Positions 11,531-25,100 of a DNA stretch of 64,000 bases are shown one piece after another. The DNA is from Crotophaga sulcirostris (taxonomy: Eukaryota; Chordata; Aves; Cuculiformes; Crotophagidae). The position numbers and the translations under genes are program-made. Location of the stretch: assembly GCA_013397455.1 (NCBI GenBank), contig VYZB01000191.1:1271911-1335910 (forward strand). The letters are read 5' to 3'. Positions within the stretch are counted from its first letter, which is position 1, and each line of letters starts with the position of its first letter. The notes under the pieces are model-generated. The model was not told where the DNA came from. It ran no database searches and worked only from the letters and a program-made list of their open reading frames with translations.

Positions 11531-14500
11531 TTGCTAAATAACGGGGTATTTTTGTGGCAGTTTGGCCGTCTTTTGCCACAGATCTTCAAAGGATCTTAAA
11601 GGGTGGGGAGGGAAATGTGTTCTTAAATACATTTGAGCAGCAGCTCGTGCCATTATTTTGCGTAGCTCGTGGAAGCAAGAGCATAAGCTGCCTTTTTTGT
11701 GGGAAGGACATGGGAGTCGCAAACAGACTTAGCAAAAGTGGGCACAGGCTTGGGACCGATTTCTTTTGAACTGGTTCTTTGGCCACTGAAGCAGGTGCTT
11801 CTCTTGGGCATGGCAAGAGGTAAAGCAGCAATAACCATGGAACCTGCAGTGTTTGTAAGGTGTTTTTCCATGTTTAAAGTATGCACCCTACGCATAGGTT
11901 CTTCTTGATGGAGATTTTCTGGTGTTCTTTTAAAACTGCAGTGGCAAGGTGTAGTACAGAGACTCTACTGATAAAAACTATGTGCAAGAAATCAGTCTGT
12001 GCACCTGTCCTGGCTGAAAGAAGGGAATAATAACCTTCTCTAAAACTTGCTATGGGCTTTGAAGAATTCTAGTAATGCTTATGAAGATTATAATGAAAAC
12101 ACCTCTAATTCCTGGAGAAAATTCACAAATTACTCTGGAATTTAGAGTTAAGAAAAATACATTCAGATCTCAGGGTAAAGCTTACTACAACAAAAAGATA
12201 TTCTTGGTGTTCTCTGTTCTTTGCTCTTCTGGTTTGTTTTGTTTTTTTTAACATGCGTTTTGTCAGCTGAGTAGTGTCAGTAGATGTGTGTGGTGTTGAT
12301 TTGGGAGCTGCCCAGCTTCTCCACTGTCACAGGATGCAGGGCATTACCAGTGTCTCACATCTTGTTCCCTAGGTTAATCTGTGTTCAGATAATTCAGTGA
12401 GAAATATTTGGGGAAAAAGTGCCAAATTATTTCTAAGTTTTAGAATTAAACAGACCTGTTAAAACCATTGCCTTTTCTAGTGAATTGATTATTGAAATAT
12501 AATTATTTCCTGAAATAACTCAAGTTATGGCAGAATGTTGCAGTTCTAATACAAAGTTTTTGCAATTGTTTCTTTAACTGGCAATGTTAGGTTACCAAAA
12601 TTGACATTTCCAAGGTGGTTTCTGTATGAAATTTCAGCAGTTTCAAAATTTATTGAAATGTGTGTTGTAATGCCCGACACTTGTGATCCTGTGAAAGATT
12701 AATCGAAAAGGCCTCGTGTTTTTGGTGGCTCCTACAAAGGAGCTGCTGTTTCCTGTCTGTCTTTAGGGAATTTCCTGTAACTATACTGTGTGTCTGTACC
12801 CTTCTCTGTATCCTGTTCAATATAATCAATACCGTGTAGTAAAGCCCAGTAAGTTAGTGTGTTATTTGGAGGTCCTGTGCTGGGAATCAAAAAAGTCACT
12901 TTCAGATCCTTATGTTGTGTAGCAGCATAATATGTTTACTCAACTGTCAGTTTCTGTTTTGTTGAAAAGGTTTTGCTCCATTTACCTGCTGCAACGGAGT
13001 CTTGTATTATTATTTCCAAAGTCTTCAAAGTTTAAGAGCTAGGCCCTTGTTCGACATCATATGTGCAGAAAGTATCAACAAAGTATAAATGATGCTTGCT
13101 TAAACAACTGGTTTGGTGTTGAGGTTTTTTTGTGGTTTGTATTTTTTTTAGAGTGCCAACACTGATGTTTATTTCAGATACTTTCTGAATATTGTCTGAT
13201 CCTTTCTCAATCCCTTTGGAAGCTGAGAAACATAATTTACATTTGGAAAGAAAATTAGTAAGTAGGGAGGGTGCTGGGAATGTAAGACTCACACCAGTTA
13301 GTTTCTCAGTAAAGATAGTGCTGTTCCAGGAATCCTAGTCATGCACCAAACTTGTTGACCATCATATTTGTTTGGTCAAAACTGAAGGCAGACTGATCTG
13401 TGGGCAGTTCATAGAACTGATCTAGCTTATGTAGGTAAACCATTTAAAGTTAGAAATAGTTATTCCCTCAGTTTGCTGCACTGGCAACTTTAAGTATATA
13501 GTTTTGATTCCTGACCTAACAAAGGCATGGCTGCAAAGCTGTTGTTGCAGGTTTGGGGTTTTTTTGTGTTGATTTTTTAATACAATTTTTCAGGATTGCA
13601 GCAGAATTTGCAGTTTGAACCTTGTGAATACCATTTACCAGAGTCCTCAAAAGTGGACACAGAGGAGTGTAGTGCAAAGGCTCAGTCTTCGGTGTTTCCT
13701 GTCATAAATAAGGTGACTTGTGAAGGAGTTAGGGGGAGCACTGAACCCTAAAGAAATACACTCATGTTAGCAGTAATTTTCTTCTTTGATCCAAGAGACA
13801 AATTGCATTCACAAAGCCACTCCTCAGATGTGCCCTAAGGCATGCGGCGTCAGGTCTACATCGCTATGAATGTCTGGCGTGTTTGAGCACAGCATCCTTT
13901 CAGAATTACCTGAGCTGTTTTCTCACTGGTCTTTGGAAAGAAAGATATAGGGCAGTCTTTTTGAAACAACTATTAACTTCGAAAGCATAGTGTCAAGGTA
14001 TCAATAATAGAATTGGTGCATATACATATAACATACAATGTAAAAAAGTCTATTTTGTCTGGATCCTCTTCCAGGTTGAGTGAGTAGATTGACCACTTTC
14101 CTTTTCTTTCTCCCCTTTTCCTTCCAGGTTTCTTTTTTGTTTTAGCATGCTAGTACATTTAAACTTCACCGGTTTGGCTTTTGATACATCCTTGGCTGAG
14201 GAGCTGGATCCTATAGTGTTGTTTTTAAGCCATTCGAGCTGTAAAAGAGCTAGACCACAATCAAGGCAGGGTTACTAGGAAATAATATTACCAGACAAGC
14301 CGATATATTTTGAGCAAAAGAATACAGTTGCTACACTTCAAAGTCTTAAGCAGAAGTAGCAATTTGAAAAGTGTTCCTCTAAGGTTAATTTAATAATGTT
14401 TAATTCATCTGGTTGATGGGAGAGAAATAGTTGTATCTATTTAATTTTTCTTTTTTATGACTATGATTTACAGAATATTTGCATTTTTCTGCTGTCTGTC

Positions 14501-17500
14501 TCTTTGAGTTCCACATTACTCAGTGCAAACAGTTAATCAGGAAGAAAAGCATTTATCATTTAATAGTCAAGGTTAGGGTACAGACCAGTGTGGATGGTGC
14601 AAACAGCTGGAGGAAGCGGTTACACCTATTGGCCCATCTCTGCCTACTTGTTGCTGCTTGTCTACCATAAGTATTGCCTCTTCAAATCATTTTGTGGAAA
14701 TGCTTCTAAAGCTTCTGCTTTACCAATGCTGGTCACACTTTAGCCAAGTAAGCATTTCTGAGTGATCTTCAGGTCATGGTCTGTGGACTGCTTTTCAGGC
14801 ATCTGTAAAAATTAGATAGGATGTTAGAAGCCAAATTTGCTGCCATGAATTTGTAAATCGTGTGGAAAAAGTATTGTCTTCAAAGAAATACTGATGACCA
14901 CCAGCTTAGAATTTCTGATTAAGTAGAAGATGCTGCTTCTATTTAAGTAGATGTTGCTCTTTCTGCCAGTAGCAAGTCTTTCTTGCTGCCATACTACTAT
15001 TAAATGTGAGACAACCATAGCTTTTGGAAGAAGAGAGAATGTGCTGCAGAGAACTGCCTAACAGCCTTCTTTAGGGCAGAACTTCTGTTCTCAATTTTCT
15101 TCTTTCCTACATTGGAGTAGCATCTTGGTTTTGGGATAGTGAAACTGTCTTTACAATAATAGCATATTGCTGTTTTAGACAGACTGTCAAATCCCTTTCT
15201 ATTGTATATGAGGTTTAAAATGTTTATTTCATGTACTTCTGTAATGCAGAGTTACCTTAAAATAAGAAATTCCTTCAGAAGGATGCAGAACCTTTTGTGT
15301 AGACTTTGTTAGACTTTGGGGCAGAGATATGGGGTTTTGTCCTCGCTTTAAGAAAAGAGATGGCACTAGTGAGTCCATTCTTTACTCTGGATAAGGCTGA
15401 CAGGCTTAAAGATAACAAAAGGTCTTGAGGAGTGCTCACATAGAAGGCTCTTACCAGGGCACAGATTCATAAGTTTCATTTTTGGGTTTGGTTTGGTTTG
15501 TTTGTTTGTTAGTTTTAAAAAAAAAAAAGGTGACAAAAGGGCAGACATATTGGGTCAGCTTTTTGCTCAATTTAGTAATAGCCTACCAGGTAATTTGGTT
15601 ATTTCCTCAGACCTTTCCAGGACTTCCTGATTCTTTATCCACAACCATTAAGTGGAGTTTTGTTGTGGTATTGCTACAATAAACACTCCTTCCTTTTGTG
15701 TGTGGGAAAAATTTGTTTGGTTTGGTTTTTCTGCCCCACAGAAAATTTAAGAAGTTTGATTTTGCTATAGAGATACACTTTGACAACCCAAAGCTATACA
15801 CAAAATGTGTCTATCATTCTACATGCAGCTGTAGAGAAAGGATGAAACATTAAGACCTGTTGTAAACTTCGTACTTGGGTAATAAAAGATTATTCGAGTG
15901 TTTCTAACTTGTTCTTGTATCCCAATGGAGAAAAAGAAGTACAGTTCCATGGTGAGAGGCCGGAGCAGCAGAAAACAGGACAAAAAATGAATAGTGGAGC
16001 ATCTTTGTAGCTAGATTGGATCAGAGGCAGAGGAAGGTGGTGTTTTTCTAATGTGGTGGTGATGTACGCTCTTTAGCTACTCCCTTTGTCTCTATCATTC
16101 GACTAGAATTAGTTCTTCCACAGAGTGAAAACACTGAAGGGTATACAGCATCCTTTGTCCAATGACAGTGTTACTAATGTTTAGAATGTCTTAGATGTAA
16201 AAAAAAATAGATATTTTTTAGAAATAGGCAAATAATAAAAAGATGCAGGAAAGCAATGGGGAGGTCATAATAGAACAATGAAGTGGTTTTGTAGTGCTTT
16301 GGACAATGATGTAGAGTATTAGATGAAAGGCAAGAGTAAGTCGTATATTCATTTTGGCAAACTGTATATAGAAGAGCTAAGAATTAGGTGTAAGAAAGGA
16401 AACATAGGCCTTGTAAATGCTAAGTTTTGAGGAAATAAGGAGAATAAACTCCCCCCTGCCTGTCTCCCCATCCCCCACCAGAAAGGTTAAAGCAGTAGAG
16501 CAGTAGTGATGTTGAAAAATTGAGTCGATGGAGCATAACAGGGTTATAAATGACAGGGAAGATGAATGATAATGATACTATTTTGTTTCTTATAGGTAAA
16601 TGAAGATAATTATGGATAAAGGCAGGCAGATTAATTTTTAAAAAAAGGTTATTTTGGTTGCATTACATCTATTTTGCTCTTGAAATTTTATCTTGATAAT
16701 ATGGTAGATATGAGTGGTTACAAGCGCGCGTAGAAATTAACCTGGATCAGAGATGCTAGTCTTAGTTGGTAGCTTGAAGGCCATTCCTGTGAATCATAAG
16801 GAAGAGAGTGGGGTTGGTGGGTGTTTATGGAGATTGCCCAAGATGTGATTACTGTGGAGGGCTAAAAAGTTAGATAGGTAGGAGCGATTGCAGGCTGAGG
16901 TCGACTTGAACCCAGCTGGACTTCCAACTGCTGATTTCTGAAATTTTACCTCAGTTGATGTCAGATTTTGTAAAAGTTTTTAAAAAAGGGAGTGAGACCA
17001 AAATCCCTGAAGCACACTTTTTAGCTTAACAGCTTCTAGAACCTTGGTGTTTATTAAGCATTAAGCAGCATTTAGGTAAAAAGAAATGAACTGTTCCTTT
17101 AGGAATTATATATTTTTTTCCCTGTGGTTGTATTCTGTGTAATATCAATTTTGCGTTGTCTATCTCAAGTTTGTATTCACTCTGGTGGATCAAACTGGAT
17201 TTTCTTTATTTTTAGGAAGCAATTTTGAAAAATAGGGCAAGATTAAGCTGGGGCAGTTCATGCCTTCTGTAAGAAGCCTGAAGAATGCGAAACAAGTTCA
17301 AGATATCTTAAGTGTGCTTAAATGGTACCACATCCAAGTATGTTGTTTTTCTACAATGGCTAAATCATTAAAACAACTAAAAAAAACCCTATTATTGCAG
17401 TGTGCTTGGATGGCATGCAGTAACGCTTCAGAGTAGAGACTTACCTTTTAATATGATAAGCCTGCACAAACTAATTCAGAAAGTGAAAGGACCGGTGATA

Positions 17501-19039
17501 TTTCTTCTTAGGGCATGTTACAAGGGGGTGAAATGACACTAATGCAAACTTCGATTGAAGTATGGATTAATGGAGTTTCGTTGTACATTAGGTGATGCCA
17601 GATGTAAGTAGATAGGCTTGGCATGCATCTGGGTTTTGGATATAAAATATAACTTTGTAACGCACATTTGCCCATTTAGTTAAAAAAATGGAGCTTTCTG
17701 TCAGATACAGTGGAAACCTCATTGTTTAAGAACTATGGCTACATTGATCCATCTTAAAAAAAAGAAAAGGCATGTTGTTGAACAGCTGTCAGTTTTCTGA
17801 TGAAATATGGCCTGCAAAACGTGTAGTAGTCCTCACTTATACTACTTGAGATGGTGTACTCATCATGCAGTAGTGTGGAAGACCCCACTGGAAGGAGTGG
17901 GCTAGGATACATTTCCCCAGTTCAAATTCCAGGGTTCAGGGATACTTTTGGTATGGCAGCATGTAATGCTACAGAACTGGGAAGAGGAATTGTGGGAAAG
18001 AAGCGTTGAATGTTGTTTCTGCTGAGACTGACACTGCTATGAAAATGTGCATGTGTATCCCCTTTCTCCTTGCCACCTGCTTGCTTCTGTTTGCTGGTTA
18101 GTTGCTGACTGCTGTTGCACGGTTTCTCGATTACGTTGAACTAGAGTCACTTCAGCACAATCTTATAAGCACTTAAACGAATAATGCGACATAACACTCA
18201 ATATGAGTGAGTTGCTGTGTGTCAGCTTCATCAAGTTAATTGTCCATGTATATGCACTTATCTATGAGAATTACAAGCTATGAATCATCAAATCTTGAAG
18301 ACAAGTTTAAGGGCAAGGTGGTAGCAAATAACTTTGTAGTAGTTGCTCCAGCATTTGCTCTACTGTGACTGCAAGATAATTCTGAAATACAAATACATTA
18401 AAGGTGGAGAGGGAAAATAGACAATCTTACACCTCAGTAAATATAATGTATCTTCTGTGAAAGAACATCATTCACAGGCTTGCTTCAGTGATTACGAGTG
18501 AATATTTGGGTTACTAAGCATATTTCAGTCTTAATAGGAAGCCCTGATAGGCCAAACATGAGATCAATGGAAGGCATTCTGTGCCCTTCTTAGGAAACAA
18601 ATTATACATGTTCATTGAAGGTCCAAAGATGATTTTTTTACATGTGAGACAAAAATATTATAACTTAGAAAAAAAATTAATTTGTTTATAGGAAATAAAC
18701 CATAATGAAATAAAAACTCTGGTTTAAATATCTGTCCACATGAGCTCTAGTGACAGTTTTACCATTAAAAATATTTTTCTTCAAAACTTTTAGCTGTTGG
18801 CCCTTTGTAGTCATGATTTCATCGCTGAGATAAAAAATACATTTCTGTGCTCTTGCCTGTATTCATGAATTTCTTTCTTCAAATAGTTTAAACACATTCT
18901 GTTCTGTTATCGGGGAAAAAGAATCTTGAAAACCTATATTGAAAGGTGAATAAATCAGGTGTAATTTCTGTTGTGGAAGGAGTATACAGAAACATATGTT
19001 TTTTTACATATTTCACTAAATTTAGTCCTTTTTTGACAG
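11531..19039 (+). other. MINDY3: MINDY3 intron 1 (visible part)
   Basis: This AT-rich sequence lies between the GC-rich promoter and exon 2. It contains G/T-rich homopolymer stretches (for example around 15,482-15,532) and a purine-rich block near 16,200-16,500. I found no repeat family, RNA gene or coding exon in it. Confidence 0.6.
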
Positions 19040-19119
19040 GATTTGTCTTTAGTGACTCTGAATCAACTGCATTAGAGCAATTTGAAGGCGGCCCTTGTGC
19101 AGTGATTGCACCTGTACAG
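19040..19119 (+). CDS. MINDY3: MINDY3 exon 2 (catalytic cysteine)
   Basis: The acceptor is ttttttgacag and the donor is CAG|gtaaga. The 80 nt are 2 nt completing a split Gly codon plus 26 codons, ending in phase 0. The reading starts [18 protein letters not shown] and ends PCAVIAPVQ. The Cys in [11 protein letters not shown] is the MINDY nucleophile (Cys51 in human numbering), and the preceding Gln-rich/acidic segment is also typical. The exon requires an upstream exon ending in phase 1, which is not visible because of the gap. Confidence 0.96.
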
Positions 19120-22100
19120 GTAAGATGCATTTATTATAGGAATTGTTTGAAATTGGTAAGCCCATTTTTTTTTGTTTTCTCTATATGTATGGAACTAAAA
19201 GAAATATTAAAAAGCTTGCAGATCAATTTTATTTTTCATAATTATATTGTGGAGGAGACAAAAAACTTGGTAAAAAGGCAGAGATGGGCTGATTTTGAAC
19301 TATAGTTTTGCAGAGGTGGATTTGTTCAAGGAAGTGAAGCAGGTTGATCTAAGTAAAGGTAACTTTAAAGTGTGGAATGCAAAGAATGGAGAAGTAAAAG
19401 ATAAGGTATAAACATAATCCTAATCCTTTCTCATCTCCCAAATTCCCTCTCCTAAGAAGGGTAATACCTGTGTCACAATGACTGCTTTAGCAAAATATAT
19501 TAGAAATACTTGAAGTAATTGATTTTCAAACCTAACAAAGTTTGCTGTGTAAGAAAAGGAGAACTAGAAAGACAAAGTTTGTTCTTGCCTTGTTCCTTCT
19601 CCGTAGCTTAGAGCATATCTTCTTTTCTTAGTGGCAGCATTAGTGTTGATGGTAAACAATGCAAAGATGCGGAGATGCATAGGTTTTCTTTAATCTGATC
19701 TGCGAGTTATGACTTGAAATGGCTAAAAGTGGATTTTTCAACTACCAAATCGGTGTCTCTGAGTGACTAGAGTTGTACTACTCATCAGTTACATTACACA
19801 ATATTTATCCCTCCATTACTGCAGTCCTGTGAGCCTGGAGATGTTTATGTAAATATACACTCTATATTTGCAACACGCTTGAAGTTCAAACTCGGTGTTG
19901 AAGGTAGTTATGAGGCCACCTTTGTAGTTAGTTTGAATGGGAAAAATCAGTAAACAGCTCAGGCTCGGGATCTCTTTCTGAAAGATGAGCAGCCTGAAAT
20001 CCTTCTAATAACATGCAAAAATGCATTGGTACAAAACTTCTGACATAATGTAAAATTTGGTGTTGTCCTGTGTTTTAATACTATTTTATGCTTTGCTTTG
20101 ACAACGAAGGCATTCCTTTTGAAGAGGCTATTTACCAGTGAGAAGTCTACTTGGAGAGACTGTCCAGGTATGGAGACTTATTTCTTTCCTCTTAATTTAT
20201 TCCACTTTAATTATTTGTAAAGCATGTCCAGGTACAAAGAATTTAAAATACTTTACACCTTTCTTTTTGTTTAAGTGTATTTCCATGCCATTTTATGAGG
20301 CAGCCCATGTGTGTATTACATCTCTCTGAACTCCCATTTATGAGGTCTATGCCTATCCATAGCACTTCTGTGTTCTGTAAATATTTGATTGAATTCCTAT
20401 TATTAGGAAAGGGAATAAATTAGTGATCGAATTAAAACACGTTTCTCTAAAGGCAGCTTTACAATTCTTTGGTCCAGTATAGTCAAACAGCAATTAACGT
20501 TAATAATTAATAAGATAAAAGTAATAAACTCAATTATTTACGTAACGTTAATGTATACAAAAAGATAATAGTAGCTTATATAAGATACTTATTAGCAGGA
20601 ATTGAACTCACGTAGGTTTCTGATCTTTCAGAGGAGGAGCAGAAGAACCTACTCTGTCATACATTATGTGATATTTTGGAAATGGCTTGCTCTGATAATT
20701 CAGAGTCCTACTCTCTGGCAACATGGATAAGAGGCAAAACAACTGAAGAAACTGCTAGTATTTCTTCAAGTCCTGCAGAATCTAGTCGTCAAGAGGAACA
20801 ACCTTGTAAGATGTATTTCTATGCTAAATTACCCGTCACTTAGCAAAGCATTACGTTGTTTTTACAGGACCACTGCTTTTTCTTATCGCACAGATGGGGT
20901 CTTTGCCTTTGTGATTCCATTAGCAGTAGATGGATTTTTGTCTGCTGTAATTCTACGCCTTGATCGTTTTTGTTGAAAGGAATGTGCTATCTGTCACTGT
21001 TCTAACATACATGTTTCTCTGAATTTGAGCAATTTCTTGAATATTTTCGGTTTTATTTTGTAATTTATTGAGACCTAATGTGTCTTTAATCTGGAAAAAT
21101 CTACATGCTTCCTAACACTGGAGGAATATTGTAACTCACCACTTCTTGCTTTATTTTGGAAGATCTTTTATAGGAAATTCTGCAATGCAAAGCTTTATTT
21201 GTTCTGAAATATTCTGGATCCCCTGTTATGGAGAAGTAGCCCCTTTCCCTTTGTTTGATTCTGTGTGTACCAAAACAGCTTAAACAAATCACCTTCTAGT
21301 AGATGAACAGAATTTTTTTGTAGGTTAGAATTTTTCAGTTACCTGCTTTATGCATATGTCCCCATTCCTTGCTTGGTGAAGTGATTCCTTCATTCCTTCA
21401 TTAGGATCCAGTGAACATTATCTTTTGCACTAAGATAACAGCATCCAGTCCTGTCTAACTGCTGCAGAGCTAGTGAGATGGAATGTTCATCTCTGCACAC
21501 ATGATCATTGAGATGTGTATTTATTAATCTTGCGATAGGAGATACCTAACATCTTAAAAGATAAGCTTCTTTTAGTTTTTGTTCCCAACGTGTCCCTTAA
21601 GAAGTATGAAAAACTCTTCACATGAGAACATGCTTATAAAGGTGCCATCTTTTGATGGAAGGAATATGCTATTCAGCAGTTTGTGGCATAGCTACAAAGT
21701 AAGAATGGTACAAGTAGATTTATACATGTGCAGCTACCTATAGCAATGAGTAGTGCTGGAGCTCTTTATGCTACAAGTCATCTTCTTCTGCTTCTGTCAG
21801 ATGCTCCATGTGCTTTAGAAGGCTCAAACAATAATACTTAAAATGTTACTTAATTGAGAAGACAAAGTCACCACATAAGACAGTTAAAGTGAGCGGGTTT
21901 TTTTTAATTAAGAAAAAGTACTATACAGAAAGTTGTATCAACAGCTTTTCTTCCTTTGCAAGATAATAAGGCAGTTGTAGCTCTGAAATTTCTAATTTCT
22001 GTGGATCTTGCATTTGTCTCTGAAGCTCTTGCACATATTTTGAAGTTTCCTTTGAAGAAAAAGTGAGGAAGAGCCCAGTTACCGATAGGCTTTTACTGTC

Positions 22101-25100
22101 CTGTTATTAATATATTGCTTTATTCAAAAGAAGTTTTAGCTGTAGATGATGTTTAGCAGAAAGTCTCTTTAAACACACACTTAATAATTATTCTTATTAC
22201 TGACACTTACTGAACTAATACATCCTATTACATTTTTCATATTTCTGTACAAGTCTGCAAGTTCTGCCTGACTTGTCCTTAATAGAGTGGATGCGCTTAG
22301 GAAGAGAACGATACATTTACCATGAACAGTCTGCTTTTGTCATGAGCAATGTTGATCTCTTCCATTGTTCATATTCTGTGTTCCCTGCTAGTGACTGAAC
22401 ATTCCTCTTGCATGTACTGTACAGTTCAAACAGTAATTTACCTTATGTATATAATATAATATACTTCCCGATTTAAAATATATTTTTTAGGGTTTTTTTT
22501 TCTTTTCTGTCCTGCAATTTAACCATGGACCAGCTTCTTGCCTGGTTAGGCTTTGGACAGAGATGTGGAGAAGAAGGTATTGTTAATAATGCAGACTTCC
22601 ATTAATGCTAGTGCAGCAGAATAAATTTATTTCTTGCTTGGTTATTGTAATCAATAAAAGCGGAAACAGGCATTGTCATAGCTGGTAAGACTTAAGAGAC
22701 GGTGTATGTGCATAGGGGAGTATTAAAGATACAATTCCACTGGGCAGGCTACTACTGTTTGGGAATTGAATATGGGAATGTATTTGTAATAAAACCAAGA
22801 AATATTAGATACAGCATGATAAGAGTATAATTTAAAATAATTTCTCTACAGTTGTTTCTGATAGAGCTCATATTCTATTGCTGTTCGTTCTTTTTCTCTC
22901 CACTCAGCACTGTCTTTATTTAGCCTTGTTTGGGTTATGTATAGCTACACTTCTCTCTAGGGTTTCTACTTCTTTCCCTTTGTTTCAAATAGTTCTCTTA
23001 CCATTTCACTCTGTTGTGTAGTAACAGAATAAAACTGCCTTATCAACCAGCTATGTGAACAAAAGATGGATTCGAGCACACTTACTGAATGCGATAGCAT
23101 TTTTCATCTGCTTTTGTGGTGTAAACCAGTGACTTGTTGGCCAAGCGCTGGCTGTAGTAGTGCAAGTTCCCATGTTCAAAGATTGCTTTATATGATTTAG
23201 TCCCTCTAACTTTCTGCTTACAAAAACAAGTTCTTGGAGCAGCTTTAGTCCTGTAGCATTTTCTGCAATTTAGAGTTATGGTTTCATGTTTTTTAAAAAT
23301 GTCTTAAAAAAACCATTTTCTTAAGTCTAGTTTTCTTCTTGGTAACCTAATTTTAACAATTCTTTGTTTTTCAAAAGAAAACTTAAGACTACTGCTGCTG
23401 TATTTCTGAAGTACAAAATAAAAGTATTCTATCGCTGGAGAATCAGTTGTATTTACACATAAGCAAATCAACTGCATCTTTCAAAATACAATCAGAAAGG
23501 GCAAGAAAAGCCCTTTCTGGAATTCTTGTGGGAAGAACTGATGAGTAGTATCAGCCCTAAAGGCTTCAGGTCTTTTATGAATTGTATACAGTCAAAATCA
23601 GTAGCTAGATGATCTGACACTGTTTAAACATTTATACTTAAGTGCCCTTTATCAGAAAGCAGATCTATCTGTATTGTATATTATTCTGTTAGCAAGAATA
23701 TAAAGTCCTTGTGGACATAGAGGGCACTAAAGACTGCTACAGCCTTAATATTTAAGTGCCTACAGACTTTAATAATTATGCAGCTGGCAAGTATAATTTC
23801 CTGTTGGTAAAAGAAAATTTGATTTTAAAAGTCCATTTCATCTCCTTGGTTTGGAAATGTTATGAGAGGAACAAAGGTATAAAGCCTGTGTTGAACTTGG
23901 GAAAACACTAGTGCTGTATTTTTTTCTGTCTTGGACGTGACACCTATATGAAAGGCTATTTATCCATTATTAAGAGAAAACAATGAGAGTTTATTTAAAA
24001 ATAGCATGTGTAACACTGCATACAATAATTCTATTCATTTGTTTGTACTAAATAAGCATTAAATGGGGGGGAAATAACCCCAAAATTTCAGTAACAGAAA
24101 TGTGTATTTGAAGAAAAAATACAGCTTACCTACATTGATAAAATGATCTAAATAATCATGCTTGCTTTTCTAGGAAATAATACTTCATGTTGACCTGCAG
24201 AATTGTAGTATGCATATGCTTGATGACTTTGTGACAGCCACATTTTGTACAAAATCAACAGCTTAGTGTTTGACAAATATTTTCAAGTCTACACTCCAGC
24301 AGCTTTGTGCTTGTAATAAATTGATTAGTCCAAATAGAAATGTTCTCACTAATCTGTATGGTGGAATCTTAATGTTGTGGTAAATTAGTTTATACTAATT
24401 AGTTACAAAAATTTAAATTTCAAGGGAGGATTAAAAACTAAAAATATAATTAAAGCTTGAAAGTATACTAGCTTGCTGTGTGTATCTTGTGTCATTTTTT
24501 TGCCATGTGTAGTGCTGAAAAGTGTCTCTTGTGTATAGCTGCCTTGGCTGTCGAAGAGCTTGGCTTTGAGCGATTTCATGCATTAATTCAGTAAGTAATA
24601 TGTTGGAACATTTAAAATATAATATTTTGAAGTTTCGCTAATATTCACAGCCCTGAAAGGGATATGTTGAGGAACTTTTGGTGTGTTATACCTCAGGTTA
24701 AACGTGGACTTCAAGTTTTGATTTGGGGGTCTTGGTGTTTTTTCTTTGCATTTTACCAGTTAAAATGGAATATTATTTTGAGCATAAGCTTTAGGCTATA
24801 AAATAAAACTGGAGCAATGTAATGTGTGAAATTGGCTGAATAACTTTCAAGTTCATGAACACAATTAAGATTCTTATTTAGGTTAAAGACATTAATCTTT
24901 TATTTTTTATAATCTTCACAGGTGATTCTATCTGAAACACTTGTGACATATATTCTGAACAAAACATTGTCATCTAGTATTTTTCCTGATTTTAGATGAG
25001 GTTAGAAACATTTATAAAAAATACTTCATATACAAGACTAATTTTTTGTTTCATACTTTAAACACTGTTCTCTTTTTGGGGTGTAAACACAGGGTCTACA

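Noticed and set aside
10818..11589. Long open frames across the promoter (253 and 220 codons, minus strand)
   Set aside because: They consist mainly of the 516-base N run; the ends are GC-rich promoter DNA with no stops by composition.
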